Below, piece by piece: positions 47,682 through 60,297 of a DNA stretch of 64,000 nt. A program made the position numbers and the translations under genes. Within the stretch, counting starts at the first letter, position 1. Each line of letters starts with the position of its first letter. The notes below the pieces were generated by a model. It saw only the letters and a program-made list of their open reading frames with translations, made no database searches and was not told the origin of the DNA. This DNA is from Macquaria australasica (taxonomy: Eukaryota > Chordata > Actinopteri > Centrarchiformes > Percichthyidae), in contig SEMN01000187.1 of assembly GCA_005408345.1 (NCBI GenBank), positions 1 to 64,000 on the forward strand, read 5' to 3'.

Positions 47682-50600
47682 GTAAGACATCTGGAGATGT
47701 GTTGAGTTTCCTGGAAGGAAGAACACTGAACTAAGATCTATAATTTACATGTACGTATCTAGTGAATTTGAGGCTGAAGTTGAAGTTTATTTGATAATCT
47801 ACTAAATGTGATAAAATGTTATAAACATGCTGTCATGGAAAAGAGAATCTACTGTGAGATTAATTCTCTGATTCATAACAAGATCCTCAACTAAAACTTT
47901 TTGAGATTGATAGATTCGACTCAAACGCAGCTGTGAAATTAGACCTGTGTGGAGTCAATTGTTAATTTATGCTGTAAATGGCACACTTACAATTATGCAC
48001 AACTGGCTAATTAAAAGGACGGTTTAGTGCAAGAAAATCTGCATCACATGCAGCACGTGATCGTATCAAAGATCTGCCATGGTGCTGCAAGTCACTGTTG
48101 GACTTACCTCACCTACACAGGGCACACAGCATTCAAAGCCAGTGCATCTTCTGACTGTTTTATCAAACTAAATACTCTCCCTTGTAGAGAAAACATAAGC
48201 ATCGCCTCTGAAACTCAAAAGCACAATCAAGTTCAGACAACCAGCTGACTCAGTGGCGGCAGGCTTTTCACCCCACCTTAGATGGGGTGTGGCAGTCCAG
48301 AGCAGCTTTAAAGACTGCATTTGTTGGTCGGACAACAAGTTGTACAGATTAGGCTGTTTCAGAAAGCAGGATTAGAAGGTTAGCTAGACACTTGTGAGAA
48401 AGATGATGCTATATATCCTCGTGATACTCACTTGAACCTCTGAGACAAAACCTGAATGTTAGTCATGTTTTTTAATGATATCTAATAATACAGCAAATGA
48501 CATTTCACAAGATATTTCATGTTCATATTTAACAGAGGCTGTAAAACTCCTTGCCCTGTGGCGCAGTTTTATTATGCGAACTGTCCTCAGATCGCAGTAA
48601 ACACACACACATTTGCATCCAGCTGAACCTCGGATGAGAGGAATACAATAGAATACAACAGAAGTAACGATAAGAGACCCAGCTTGTAACACTGATGTGC
48701 CTTCAGGAGCAAACAGAGCTGTGTTTTTTCTGATGTTTTGTTGCATCAGACATGTGTTGGCTCCTGAGGGCTCATCAGTAAACACAATCATAGAGCAAAG
48801 TAAACACGATGCATGCTGAGAAAACAGGATCCCCGAGCTGCAGGAAACTGGTGTTTCAGTGTCGCGTTGTAGATCATAACATCATTTCCACCTTCACTAC
48901 ACGTTCTGCAGCATGCAGAGCTGTGAGCACAGCATCATGTGTGTGCGTGTGTGCGTGCGTGTGTGTGTGTGTGTGTGTGTGTTGTGTAGAGCTGTCTCTG
49001 TTGTCAGCCTTTGCCAGGTCTTGCCTCTGGTAAGGAAGACACGATCGGCCAATCAGAGCGCAAGGAACGGATGACTGGGTGCTGCTCTCCCCTCCCCCAT
49101 TACTACACATCTCCCCGAGTAGATATCCCCCTCCCCTCCCTGCACACACGCACACACACACGCACACACACACGCACACACACGCACACACACACACGAT
49201 CCCCATCCCCCATCTCTCAGCTGAGACTCCAGTGGAGTAAAAATGAAAATGGTCAACACACAGTATGTATATTTATTTCACAGTGTGCAGTTAATCCCAT
49301 TTATATAGATTCATACTTATATTGTGTGTCAAACATATTATCTCACTTGAAACAGTGGCGTTTGTGGGGTTTTTATTAACTCAATGTGTACTATGTCGTC
49401 ATACTGTTGATAATACAGTTTATTTTTTCCATTAAACTGGTGTGGAGACTTTATGGCTACATTCACAGTCAGTGTTCATGACTGTAGTCAAATGTTGGGC
49501 TGCATCATTTCCCTTATTTAATCTTGTGACGTCTATTGATAATGCCACAAAACATTTGCACAGACCAAAGATGGTGATTAAATTCTTCAACTTTCAAGTC
49601 TTTTGCGCTAATTATATTTACAACAATAGCATAATATACAATAGCATAACCACAAATGTTGTCATGTCTTTCAGTTACCTCGGTACACACTAGTTTTTCA
49701 GCTTGTTTTTCAGAAGCCCTCTGATTTCTTTTGTGCTTTTTTTTTGGGCTCCTTCACTCATGTAGTGGCCACTTCATGTTCCCAGTTCCTACATCACTTA
49801 GTCTGCAATATATCTTAGTTTCAACTTGTGTGTCATTGAATTGAATCAAACTTTCTTGTACAATGTACTCACAAGTCCAGGAGGCAGGGAAAACACTGAA
49901 TGAGGCTTTATTTGAAGAGTTAAGATCACACAACGTCACGGCAGGTGATTCTTATCAGCCCGGTCCATTACAGACTTGATGGCTGTACCGTCGTTGTACT
50001 TGACTCATTTAACATTTTCACAGCTTTAACTGTTTTCAGGGCTCATGGTGAGCGCAAAGATGAGTACTCCAGTGTGTTCATTATGTAACACCACTCAGTG
50101 ACCTACACTGACATTTCGGGTATAGAGCTGACGCTCTCATCCTGAGCGGCCTGCAGCACATTGAGTGGATGAACTCAATGTGCTGCAGAACATTATATCC
50201 ACCAATATGGAGCTACAGCTCTCTGAAAATAGATGTCATACAATACTCTTGTGACCTGAGAATCTTGTGAATCACACATGATCGATTGTGTGAATAGACA
50301 CATTGATGAGCTAAGAAGCTAAGAAGTATATCTGTGTACAGTATGTTGTTTTTATGTGTATTTGTGTGTAAACATGTGGTGTCGCGGCAGATCTGCTGAG
50401 AAGTTTAAGTGTGTCATGTTTATTTGTTGTCAAGTTATTCACATAGTCTTGTTTGGCACTTCCTGTTTTATTGTGTAGTTTCCTTTTGTGTCTGTTCCTG
50501 ACTCCCTTCCCTTGTGTTTTCCCACCGTGTTGATTGTCTGCCCCGCCCCGGATTGGTTTCACCTGTGCTCCCTCACCTTTTGTATATAGAGTCCTCGTCT

Positions 50601-53600
50601 CCCCTTGTCCTGTGCCAGTTCGTCTTGTTCAGTTTGTATGTCAGTCGGTCCAAGCGAGCCAGCGTACCCCCATGCCTCAAGCTACTGTCAGGTGTTGTGT
50701 TTTTTGTTGTACTTTGGTGTTCCTCCTTTCTGGAGCGTTTTGAGTTTGTACTTTGTATAGTTACCTCTGCAAGAGTGATTTTTTGTTATACTTTGTATTA
50801 TCCTCCTTGTGAGCGGTTTTAGTTGTACTTTGTCTTAGATTGAAAGCGTCTTTTTGTTGTTCTTATTTTTTCAGTAAAGAGTTTAAATTTTGAAACTACT
50901 GAGTAGTGAGTCGTGCATTTGAGTCCTGCTTCCTGTGCCACAGTTCGTAACAAAACATCTATGGACTCTTTGTCAGAGATTGTACATTGCAGTTCATGTT
51001 ATGTGTGTGTTATTTAGATGCTTTAATGTAGATGTAAGTCCCCAGAATGTTTAATAACAGGTAGACTCTGGGTATGTGTTTGCTGTATATGTATATGATG
51101 CATCTATAATCATACTAATAAAGACAGCAACACTTTACTTTAAGTCCCACTATCAAGCATTCATAAGAAGTAAATAAACATTTGATAAATGGTTTATAAC
51201 ACACTATTATGTAGTTGTAAGCAGCATGTAAACAGTATGTGAATACTCATAGATGTCTTACAGCAGAGGCAGTGATTATAACTGGTTACTTCCACCAGAC
51301 TCTGCAGATGTCAGTCTCAGTCTGTTCTCCACACCGACAGCCGAGTGACGCTGTTGGACTAGAAGCTGCTCGGCTCAGAGAGAGACGCAGAGTGTTGGGT
51401 ATCAGAAAGGCCGGGCTTTAATTCCCCGAGCATTCATTAGCGCTTAGCACTCTGAGGCCAAGGAGAGAGAGCGAGGGAGGAAGGGGCAGGACCACCTTTT
51501 GGCAAAGCTCGCAGCGAGTTACTGCAGTCTGCAAACTGTCTGCTCTGATAAAACCACTGTGACATCATGCCTTTTAAAATGTTTGTTTGTTTGTTTGTGC
51601 ACTTAAAGGTTCATCAGGATGGTAAATCTTTAATGCAGGATAGAATATTGGTGTGCACGACTCTAGTGTCTTTAAATACAATACCAGGTAGTATTAAGAA
51701 GGATTCGACAACTCTTGAATTTGGCTTGAATTTCTGCAGATTCTACTTTATCGTTTTACCAGCCAAATTCATTAAGTTAAAACACTGAGTCAGTGGTGTG
51801 TTTCCTGCCAAAGTGGCTGGTAAAATTCATAAAGCTTTTTCAGAGGACAAACACACTCACAGCTTAGAGGAATTACCAAAGCTCTGAGTGGAGAGCAAAA
51901 TGTATTTTCTCATAGTTCTTCTTCCTCTGCAGTGGTCAGCAGCTCTTCAACAGCAGCTGCTAACTTTACTGTCTTATAAAAAGTGTGTGGAAGTGTTAAC
52001 AAACGCACATGGAAACCTTTCATTTAAATATTAGACTTAAATAGCTGAGGGAAACACTATCTGGCTCTTGGTTATTTGCAAGTGTGGTTTGAGCATCTCT
52101 AATTAGTTTGCTGGGCTAAAACTACCCTAAATTACTGTATCATATAACAATATAATCTGGATGTATAATACTAGTTATACACCTTTTTAGTTATCAAAAC
52201 CTGAATCAGAATCACCTTTGGTTGCTAGGTGTCTATGCTGTGGGAGGAACATGATCTTTATTTTGTCTTTTTGTTGGTTTGACTTTAAATTTAAAAACAA
52301 AAATGGTGGTTTTGATTTATAAAAATAAGTTATAACACTGTTAGTGTGACATGTGAGAAATAAGGAAAAAGGACCAATTAGACTGTCTGAAGACCTAAAA
52401 GTTTATCCTCAACCTAATCCGTCAGAAGTCTCTGTGAGTAAAGCGTTAATAAAAATGTCCCTCTAATCTAACTGCTACTGTTTTTTTACTCAGGACACAG
52501 CGGGTCAGGAGCGTTACCGTACCATCACCACGGCCTACTATCGAGGAGCCATGGGCTTCATCCTCATGTATGACATCACTAACGAGGAGTCCTTCAACGC
52601 TGTCCAGGACTGGTACGTGACTGGCTTGGGGGTGTGTCACATGACTACAGTGTAAACCAGTGAGACTCAATTTGTGGCCCGTGGGCCAAATCTGGCACAA
52701 TGAAAATAAATTGATTCTAACTGGGAATTTTTTGTTTTCTACCAGTTAGTAAATGTTCAGTAATGTCCCTTGGCTGTTAAAGCTGCATGTTAGCCTATCA
52801 GCGATCTGTGCAGTGCAAGTGGTGACACTGCGAAAAGTGCATGTACACTTTTCGCCCCTGGCCTCCTGTCATTTTGCAAAAGTGGCCCCTGGGGCAAAGC
52901 AAGTTAAGTATCCCTGGTGTAAACTGACACCATGGAGCTGCTTTACCTGTGAGACGGAGTGCTGGGTGGATGGTGGATCAAGTGGTATCTGGATATTGAG
53001 CTCAAGTCTGGAAATAGATGTAGAGATACTGCAGATTGATGAACAGAGCAGATGATCTGGTTCAAGTTTCTGTATGTATTGTTTTAACGGTCCACAGCAT
53101 CCGCTTCCTCTGTGTCTGCAGAAGAACCGGATGCTGCAGGGATCGTTATCTTTTATCCTTTTTGTCTCCTGCCGAGACTTTGGCTCGGTGTCATTTGTCT
53201 ATTGTTAAGTTACTCTGATTGTCCTTAAAGAAAAAAAGTTGTTGAAGTTTATCTTGATTTCATTTTTACCTACACGACCACAGCAGGTCAAAGTCTAGGT
53301 TTTATTTTCACTGCTCCGTCATCCTCTTTCTTTTCATCATACTGGACACAGCTCTTGCTTTCCAACTACAGTCCACTTAACAGTTTAAGAGAACAAAACC
53401 ACAAATCTTGGTCACTGTAGAAAGTGAAACCGTAATGACACTAGTGGGGTATATGGGTCATAGAAAAAGCTTTTCTTGTAATTAAGGTTCAGTTAGGAGA
53501 GAAAAGAAAATTCACCAAAGTACAGTGGTGGAAGAAGAACTCAGATCTTCTACTTAAGTAAAAGTAGCAATACCACAGTGCAGATAAACCTTTTACATAT

Positions 53601-54559
53601 AAAGGCATGCATTCAAAATGTTACTTAAGTAAAAGTACAAAAGTATTAGCATCAAACTACGTTGTACTCATCATACAGTATGGCCCATTTCAGAATAATG
53701 TAAATTATATGCATTAATGTGTACGTCACTTTAAAGTTGCTGATTGATCCTGAACTTGGTTTAAAAACTCCGTGTAGCTTCTTTCGCTGTACACACTAAC
53801 TAGAAAACATGCGAGAGGAATGATTCAGACTTCAGGATCACATTCAGCTGCAGTGTGGTCACAGGCTCTGAGTTTCCTCTCTGACTGCTGGGGGTGTTGG
53901 TTCCCAGGTCGACTCAGATTAAGACGTACTCGTGGGACAACGCCCAGGTGCTGCTGGTAGGGAACAAGTGCGACATGGACGACGAGCGAGTGGTGAGCGG
54001 AGACAGAGGCCGGCAGCTGTCTGAACACCTTGGTGAGTTCATGGCATGCACACACACACAGTTCATATCTATGACTCATTGTTAAGTACACTGACCTGAA
54101 GTGACTCAATGAACAGGCAGAAATGTTGTTGGCCTGTTAGTGTTGCTCGGTGAAAAGTCAGGGGAAGTCATTAAGATGAACTTTTTTGGAACTGTGAATA
54201 TCTATTAGAATCCATCAAATAGTTATCAGGATATTTTACAGCTGCTACCATGGTTTGAATTGCATTTCACCAGGTGTACACTTTACTGCATCTTCACCAC
54301 AAAGCTATGCAGTTTCACAGACGACCACGCCCTCATTAAACCTCTCCCACACCCTATTTCCTCCCCAGGTTTTGAGTTCTTCGAGGCCAGCGCCAAGGAC
54401 AACATCAATGTCAAGCAGACCTTTGAGCGCCTGGTCGACATCATCTGTGAAAAGATGTCCGAGAGCCTGGACGCCGGAGATCCCGCCGTCACAGGGGCCA
54501 AACAGGGGCCCCAGCTGACAGAGCAGCCCGCTCCTCCTCACCAGGACTGTGCATGTTAA
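47457..54559 (+). CDS. rab3a: Rab3A small GTPase (4 coding exons)
   Basis: Coding exons are 47,457-47,681, 52,494-52,612, 53,908-54,032 and 54,369-54,559, all with GT-AG introns. They give 219 residues, one fewer than human Rab3A and nearly identical to it. Seen: P-loop GNSSVGKT (28-35), switch I Thr53, DTAGQE (76-81) with catalytic Gln80, NKCD (134-137), ASAK (163-166), and a C-terminal Cys-Ala-Cys for double geranylgeranylation. Rab3A cycles on synaptic and secretory vesicles, binding RIM, rabphilin and Munc13-linked effectors in its GTP form to control Ca2+-triggered release. The effector region is unchanged. Differences are confined to the N-terminus, the [13 protein letters not shown] loop and the C-terminal hypervariable tail. 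Teleosts carry two rab3a paralogs and I cannot tell which this is. The promoter is not located. Confidence 0.97.
48938..48987. repeat. rab3a: (TG)n with CG interruptions, rab3a intron 1
   Basis: About 50 bp of TG units with scattered GCG breaks. It faces a complementary CA array about 155 bp downstream. Confidence 0.95.
49142..49198. repeat. rab3a: (CA)n with CG interruptions, rab3a intron 1
   Basis: About 57 bp of CA units with CGC breaks, complementary to the TG array at 48,938. Open frames across it on both strands are artefacts. Confidence 0.95.
50151..50188. repeat. Perfect 16-bp inverted repeat (hairpin)
   Basis: Arms CTGCAGCACATTGAGT and ACTCAATGTGCTGCAG match perfectly around the 6-base loop GGATGA. 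It lies in rab3a intron 1 in otherwise unremarkable sequence. Confidence 0.95.
50385..50955 (+). mobile_element. Solo-LTR-like or non-autonomous element
   Basis: The block has retroelement-LTR features: a pyrimidine-rich start, 'tttgtatatagagtcc' as a TATA-like box, repeated 'gttgtactttg' words, and the end 'gcatttgagtcctgcttcc' plus 'cgtaac'. A related end in reverse orientation is at 63,160-63,370. I did not find a target duplication, so the class is uncertain. Confidence 0.45.
51121..51265. repeat. Dispersed teleost repeat
   Basis: 'caacactttactttaagtcc', 'actatcaagcattcat', 'acacactattatgtagttg' and 'cagtatgtgaatactcatag' together are a well-known fish intergenic repeat. It lies in rab3a intron 1. 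Confidence 0.55.
52494..52612 (+). CDS. rab3a: rab3a coding exon 2
   Basis: After a tttttactcag acceptor, [19 protein letters not shown] to VQDW. The donor is TG|GTACGT. It contains switch II and the catalytic Gln. A hAT-like MITE lies 38 bp past the donor. Confidence 0.97.
52658..52916. mobile_element. hAT-type MITE with perfect 8-bp target duplication
   Basis: The ends CAGTGAGACTCAATTTG and the inverse of the right end (caagttaagtatccctg) are imperfect terminal inverted repeats. The element is flanked by GTGTAAAC on both sides (52,650-52,657 and 52,917-52,924). The 259-bp length and 8-bp duplication fit the hAT superfamily. Confidence 0.85.
53521..53745. mobile_element. CAGTGGTGGAA-type transposon, partial
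   Basis: It starts 'cagtggtggaagaagaactc' and carries 'tacttaagtaaaagtagcaa' and 'aaaagtattagcatcaaa'. The left end is present and the right end is lost. It lies in rab3a coding intron 2. Confidence 0.65.
53908..54032 (+). CDS. rab3a: rab3a coding exon 3
   Basis: After a gttcccag acceptor, [18 protein letters not shown] then [11 protein letters not shown] to HLG, with donor CTTG|GTGAGT. It carries the base-specific NKxD motif. Confidence 0.97.
54150..54245. repeat. Dispersed repeat R1 fragment in rab3a intron 3
   Basis: 'tgaaaagtcaggggaagtca', 'ggaactgtgaatatc' and 'aatccatcaaatagttatc' match the R1 repeat at 13,450. Confidence 0.55.
54369..54559 (+). CDS. rab3a: rab3a coding exon 4
   Basis: After a tcctccccag acceptor, [19 protein letters not shown] through the variable tail to DCAC and TAA. 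It holds the SAK motif and the prenylated Cys-X-Cys end. Confidence 0.97.
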
Positions 54560-57500
54560 AGCTGACTACTCCCCCAAAATCCTTTTCCCTCCCTCTTCCT
54601 CCTTGTCCTCCTTCGGCTGGACCCCGGGGCCTCGGGTCCATGCTCCATCACCCTTCTCACTCACTTTCCTGCTTCTTTCTGTAACCTATTCAGGATCATT
54701 GGCTGAGGGGCACAAGAACCAGGTTGAAAAGTGTCTGAAACGCTCTGAGATGCTCGCGGACCGGTGCTTGGGGTGTATTTGCTTCTGGTTCCTCCTTATA
54801 TAGGAGCTAAAAAGGTGTCGGATTTTTTTGATCAGTGCAGGTGTTGGTCTGCTGGCAAAGCAAGTTCAATCAATGTTTCAGACTCTTTGCAGCCCAGGTT
54901 CTTGAAGGTTCCTGACCAATCTTCCATTGTCTCCCTGTTCCTCAGTGTGGTTTTACAAGAAGGATTTGACGGCGTCCGTCCTCAGAGTGCCATTTAAATC
55001 CTTCCGATGTTTACAGTACTTTGTTTCATGTCAGTCAAATGTCTTGAAAAGATGTCAGCCTCGGATATGTGGACCAAGAAGGCCACAGTGGAGTTAATGT
55101 GGGAGGGCTGAAATCAGCTGAAATCTGCTCCATACTGAGTGTTACGTTTCTTATCTGATTCTGAATACACGCAGAATCAAACACACATGGATCTGTGTTT
55201 CATTCGTTGTCTCACCTGGTATCTAAACATGGATATTGCAGGTATTAGCAAGTGTTTTGTTTTCATTATTCATCTGAGCCTTTTCATTTGGCCTTTTTTT
55301 TTAAAAATGTTTTTACATTTCTTTTTTTTCTTCTTTTTTTTGTATTCTGGTGTCCCATTTATTCTTTTCATACATTAAACACTGGGTAGGGAAAATATGA
55401 ACAAGATAGAGCTAGGTAAAAAAAAAAAAAGCAAAAAACAAAGAGACACATTTTATTTAATTATATTTATTTCAAATGTACATATAAATGTTGTGCAATA
55501 TATATATAATATCTACAGGTATGCATTTCTGGAAATGAATTTTAAAAGGAATTAAGTTATTTGAGGATAATATCAAATATAAGAGGTCTATGTTGTTGGG
55601 TTTGTTTGGATGATGTGCGGCAGCTCCTCCGTGAGTCGTTTCATTTCCCCGTCAGTTTGGTCTCATGCTGCTTTCCAGAGATGTTGCAAAGTCAGAAATT
55701 CAAACTTCCTGCTAAGAAAAATGCAGTGGAATAAGTGAGTCCAAATAATAAGTCGGAAAATTACCAATCTGTTTATCATGCTTCCAATCCACTCTCTAGT
55801 CTCTAAAATCAGAGGAAGACGCTTGCTGGAGAAACTTTGTTCTGTGTAATAAATGTTATTTTAAGACAGACAGTGACTGCAGTGAAGCTGACATCAGCAG
55901 TTTTTCTAAATAATCAAACGATTTGAGTCTTCTGAACATCCTTTTGTAATTGAGCTGGTGAACGTTTTGATTCTTCTCGTCCCAACAGCCTCGAGATGTT
56001 ATTGTTCCTGCTGTCACTAACAGACAATGTAAAAGTTTAAGGTTATCTGAAAAGCATTTTGTGCAACACAGTTGTGCAGCTTGCTAACAATGCTACATAT
56101 TGATATTACAGTATTTTACATCGCACAGAGAAAATCCTGCAGGTGTCTGTTGTTTTGTTTTTTTAATTATGTAATTATTACAGCTGACAGTTTCTGACTC
56201 CAGAAAGCAGCAAACTTTTGGTTTGAGTCTCCCTGGTATCTGTTCGGATAGTCACAACTACTTTATCAAATATCACATTTTCCTGCATCAATAATCCTTC
56301 AAACAATTCATCATTCTCTAAAACATGGATGTGATGGGTTTGGAGGATGCAAACTATGTTGTTTTGTTAGATCATTTTTTATGGTATTTTGCCTTTTATG
56401 TGATAGTCTGACCCTAGGAAGTGAAAGGAAACATCAGGAGAGAACAGTGGAGAGCATGTGACAGACTTTTGATCCCACAGACAACAGCTGCTTAGATGTT
56501 TTTAATCTAGTTTGAACTGAAGGAGACTGTATCCAGGACCATGATGTGTTCACATGTTCAGCCACTCATGAGTTTAAGTGCATTATTTTGAAATGCACAT
56601 TCGATGGTACTGGAAAGACTGGGTTGCAGTATCCAGGTCATTTATGTACTGATCTCTTTTTATCTCTGAAACTGGGAGAGTATGTTACTCTGCAATTTAA
56701 CGTTTTCTTGCTTAGTGAAAAACAGCCCATAATAAGACTTCTTCAGAATCAATATTTCAGAGCCTCTTTGTGTGTGATATTATCTCCAATGCTCAGTCTT
56801 CAGGTGAAGTGTGGACGGCACTGTTTAAAGTCAAACAAGCATCAGACAGCTGGAGGCTGAACTGTTCACAGGCCAGGCAGCTGCTGAGTTTCTAGTTTCG
56901 AGTCAATGCAGAAATGAAATATTCTGCTCTGAGGTTTTCTTGGTTCCAACATCTGTGTAACCACACCACGTGTCTGCTAAGTAAGTATGCTTTTTAAGTC
57001 TACATAGCATCACTCACTCTGGGCATCCATTACCCCCCTCCACCAAACACTCAAGTGTGTTTGTACACTTGTTTTAATACAGTTTCCACAGTTAAAATTG
57101 GTTTGTCGGGTATTCCTTCTTTTCACTTCACCAAAGATTGCTGTAGAAGCAGCTCGCTGTTTTTTCCTGTAGGATGCCAGAATGAGCAGTGTGACCAGTT
57201 TTAAAAGTTTAAAATTGTAATAAAACAAGTGCTGCTTGGTGGACCAAAGTGAACTCTGGTCATTTAAAAATAATTGTATGTCATTGTTAATCCAGGCTTG
57301 CTGTTGTTTCTGGTAAAAAACAGAGATAAAGAGGATGGCACCTATGGACTGAGAAGGCAAAGCACTATAAGAATCATTATGGTGGTCAAAACCATGGACT
57401 TCATAAAGTCTGTGACTTTGACTATATGATTAAAGCAAATCTGAATCAGAAAAGCATTTATTTTGAGAGTAACTGTTGCATTAGTTAACTGTCAGGTGTA

Positions 57501-58195
57501 GCATACAAACCTGAAACCACAGATGAGCCAGTGACTATTAAAGTTTGAGAAAACGAGGCCCGAGTCAAAGTGTCCCCCCAAAGTAATGATGTTCGTATCA
57601 GAAAGGGAGTGATGATCACGACAAACTTGGGAGACGATTTTGATCCTGCGTATATATTTTACTTCTTACTGGTTGTGACTGTTTCTTTTCCGGTAAAATC
57701 TAAACTTTTGAAACTGTTCTCCTTTCTAATATGTCTTCCTCTCTATATATAAACCAGATCTGTAAATACTGTACCTTTGAGTCATATGTGTGGATTGTGT
57801 TGTATCGACTCAGGCTTGCAACAAAAAAACAAAAACAAAAAACAAGTTAAACATAAAGAGGGGGGGAAAAAAAGACAGTAAAAACCTGAAAACCCCAAAA
57901 GAGCCATGTTGTACTGTATCTGCATTCATTTCTAGGCCTGCTTGTGAATGAATGTGTCACTCTGTTACAAAGCAATACACACTACAGTATCTACACAAAA
58001 AAGAAATGCCATCAAGCTTGGTAGAGGTTGCCGACTTTAGATCTTCTACTAGCACGCAGAAACACTTTATTTGGTCTTGTATCACTGCCTCTTCAAACCC
58101 TCCTCAGTTTGGGCCATTAAGATGAGAGAATATGCTGTGGATGTTTTTATCTGTACTTTGTGGTAAAACAATAAAAAGTTACTAACAATCAGTTG
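54560..58195 (+). other. rab3a: Probable rab3a 3' UTR
   Basis: No further coding sequence follows the rab3a stop. Candidate poly(A) signals are ATTAAA near 55,374, AATAAA near 55,848 and a strong AATAAA at 58,170-58,175 with T-rich sequence after it. Use of the last would make a 3.6-kb 3' UTR, long for this gene. Poly-T and poly-A runs lie at 55,290-55,430. Confidence 0.4.
58170..58175 (+). terminator. rab3a: Candidate distal rab3a poly(A) signal
   Basis: AATAAA within 'aaaacaataaaaagtt', followed by 'cttgtttttg' as a GU/U-rich element about 30 bases later. Confidence 0.4.
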
Positions 58196-58199
58196 ATTC

Positions 58200-60290
58200 T
58201 TGTTTTTGAAGATGTTGTACCTTTAGGGGTGAGATGGCAACTGTTACCTGCTACTTCTTACTGAAGTTAAAATCCCAAAATGAACTGATATTATAGATAT
58301 GCACTAACTTAAAAAGAACTTATCATAAATGTTGTTTTAACCCAGATAGTAAAGTTTTGATCCAGATTTATTCAAAATAGTCAAACGTTTTAGTGTAAGA
58401 AAGCTCAGTCATGTAATTTTAGCAGTAAAATCGTATTTGGATGCTTCTCGTCCCCAACAGCCTCAAGGTGCCACTGTTCACTAACAGACAATGTAGAAAT
58501 ATTTTGCAGCTTGTCAAAAACGATGATAATTGTGATTCCACCCTCCTTTAGGATGTAGAAAAATGTTCACAATTACGAATGCATATCAAAACATTTCGGA
58601 ATATTTAAATTTCAAGGTATTGTTTTTTTAAGTTTCCTTCTCCTAAAAGACACTCATGAAGTGCCTGTAAACCCTTGTGGTTGTTTGGGATTTGGCATCT
58701 TTCAGAAAGTTAATCATTACATTGCCTCCCTTAGAAGTACATGAAAACTTTGTTCTGAAACTGTAATCAGATTACCGGTACGTATCCAGAAGGTAGTGTT
58801 GCTGATAGGGAAAACACACACACAGATATAGACACAGTAAGTGTACAAAACAGACTAACCAGGTGAACACACGTGAAAGCTATGCACCAAAGTGGCAAAG
58901 TGGAAGACATGCTGCCTTCAGTCTTATTTTATAGTGCAACAATCAGATCCTCCTCCATGTTGGATTTTAAGTTACATGCCCAAAGCAACATTTCCGTTTC
59001 TACACGTTAACTCAGCTGAAACATTAAATCTCGTTGTCACATGGCTTTTAGTGGAGGTGATAGAGAGACAAAAATGTTGCAGAATTTTTACATTTGAAAT
59101 TATACATAGTTATTGTCTGTGAGGGAGGCCTCCATTCCCCTGCTATGGTTCTATATTTTATTCTTATTAGGATGAAAAGAAACATCTTTTAAAATCACTA
59201 AAATCAAAATGATATGCACTATATATATTATACAGTAATAAATATTCTTCAGGGTAGGGTGAATCACAACTATTTCGTGGGCAATCTATGGGGCGTTACT
59301 GTCTCAAAATGGCTCACAACTGGCTCACAAAAACCACACCTGATCAGTTACATTAATCAAAAATAGCATTATGAAAATTACATTTTGCAGGTTTTGCAGT
59401 TCTAATTTTCTTGAACTGTGGACAGACAAGAGCCTCCTGCTCATCATGGGTGGACAACACTGACTGGCTAATATCAAAAGGCTACACTGTGTTTCTTGAA
59501 AGGCCGATATAACTAATATTTTGGTCTAACCCTGATCTTAAGGACCCCTATTTAGATGTGCACCGGATTATAGACTGTCATTTGATAACATTATGTTGTA
59601 GGGAACCCCATCTAATCAGATTTAATTCTGCCCTGCTCAGGGATCAATAAAACTACAGTATGTCCACCTTCACACTATCGCCTGTCGTCTGTTCAATGAC
59701 AAGTGAAATCAAACTTTTTCTCATTTTGCTGTGGTCAGGAACTTATCCCAACATATTCACCAAAATGTCCTCTCAACCATTAGTGCATGAACATCATTTG
59801 CAATTTCCCAATTAACCAGCAGAGGGAGAAAGACACAAGGGTGATATGCAGATTCCTACACACAGGCCTCTAAAATCTTGCTATTACACAACACTGACTT
59901 CATTAATTCAATCTTCATCTGAGTATTAAATGTACTCTTTATCAAAAAAATGTACATTACGTGATCCATAAAAACAATCACTATTCCTATAATGACGCTG
60001 TATTGACTTTTAGTTGTAGTCAGTCATATATATAGAGAGAGGTTTTCCATGTTATTCTTGGGACTAATGTGCATTGAAAGACAAAACAAATTCTTCAGTT
60101 AGTTGAATATCTTCATGAAACTAAACAGTCTTAAAATTAATGGTTACAGTATGTCTTGAACTTGACACTTTTCTATGGAGCAGCACCTGAAGGCCCCACT
60201 CAGCACCAACAGCTGGTTTACTGTTACACACACTGACCTGTTTTTTTTCCAACATGCATGTAAATATGAGAGTTCAGCCAAAATGAAGGG
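58200..60290. other. Intergenic stretch between convergent genes
   Basis: AT-rich and without a recognised gene or clear repeat. This is the space between the presumed 3' ends of rab3a and jund. Confidence 0.5.
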
Positions 60291-60297
60291 AACAGTG

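Noticed and set aside
49011..49379. 122-codon frame with Thr-His repeats
   Set aside because: Mostly the (CA)n array in rab3a intron 1.
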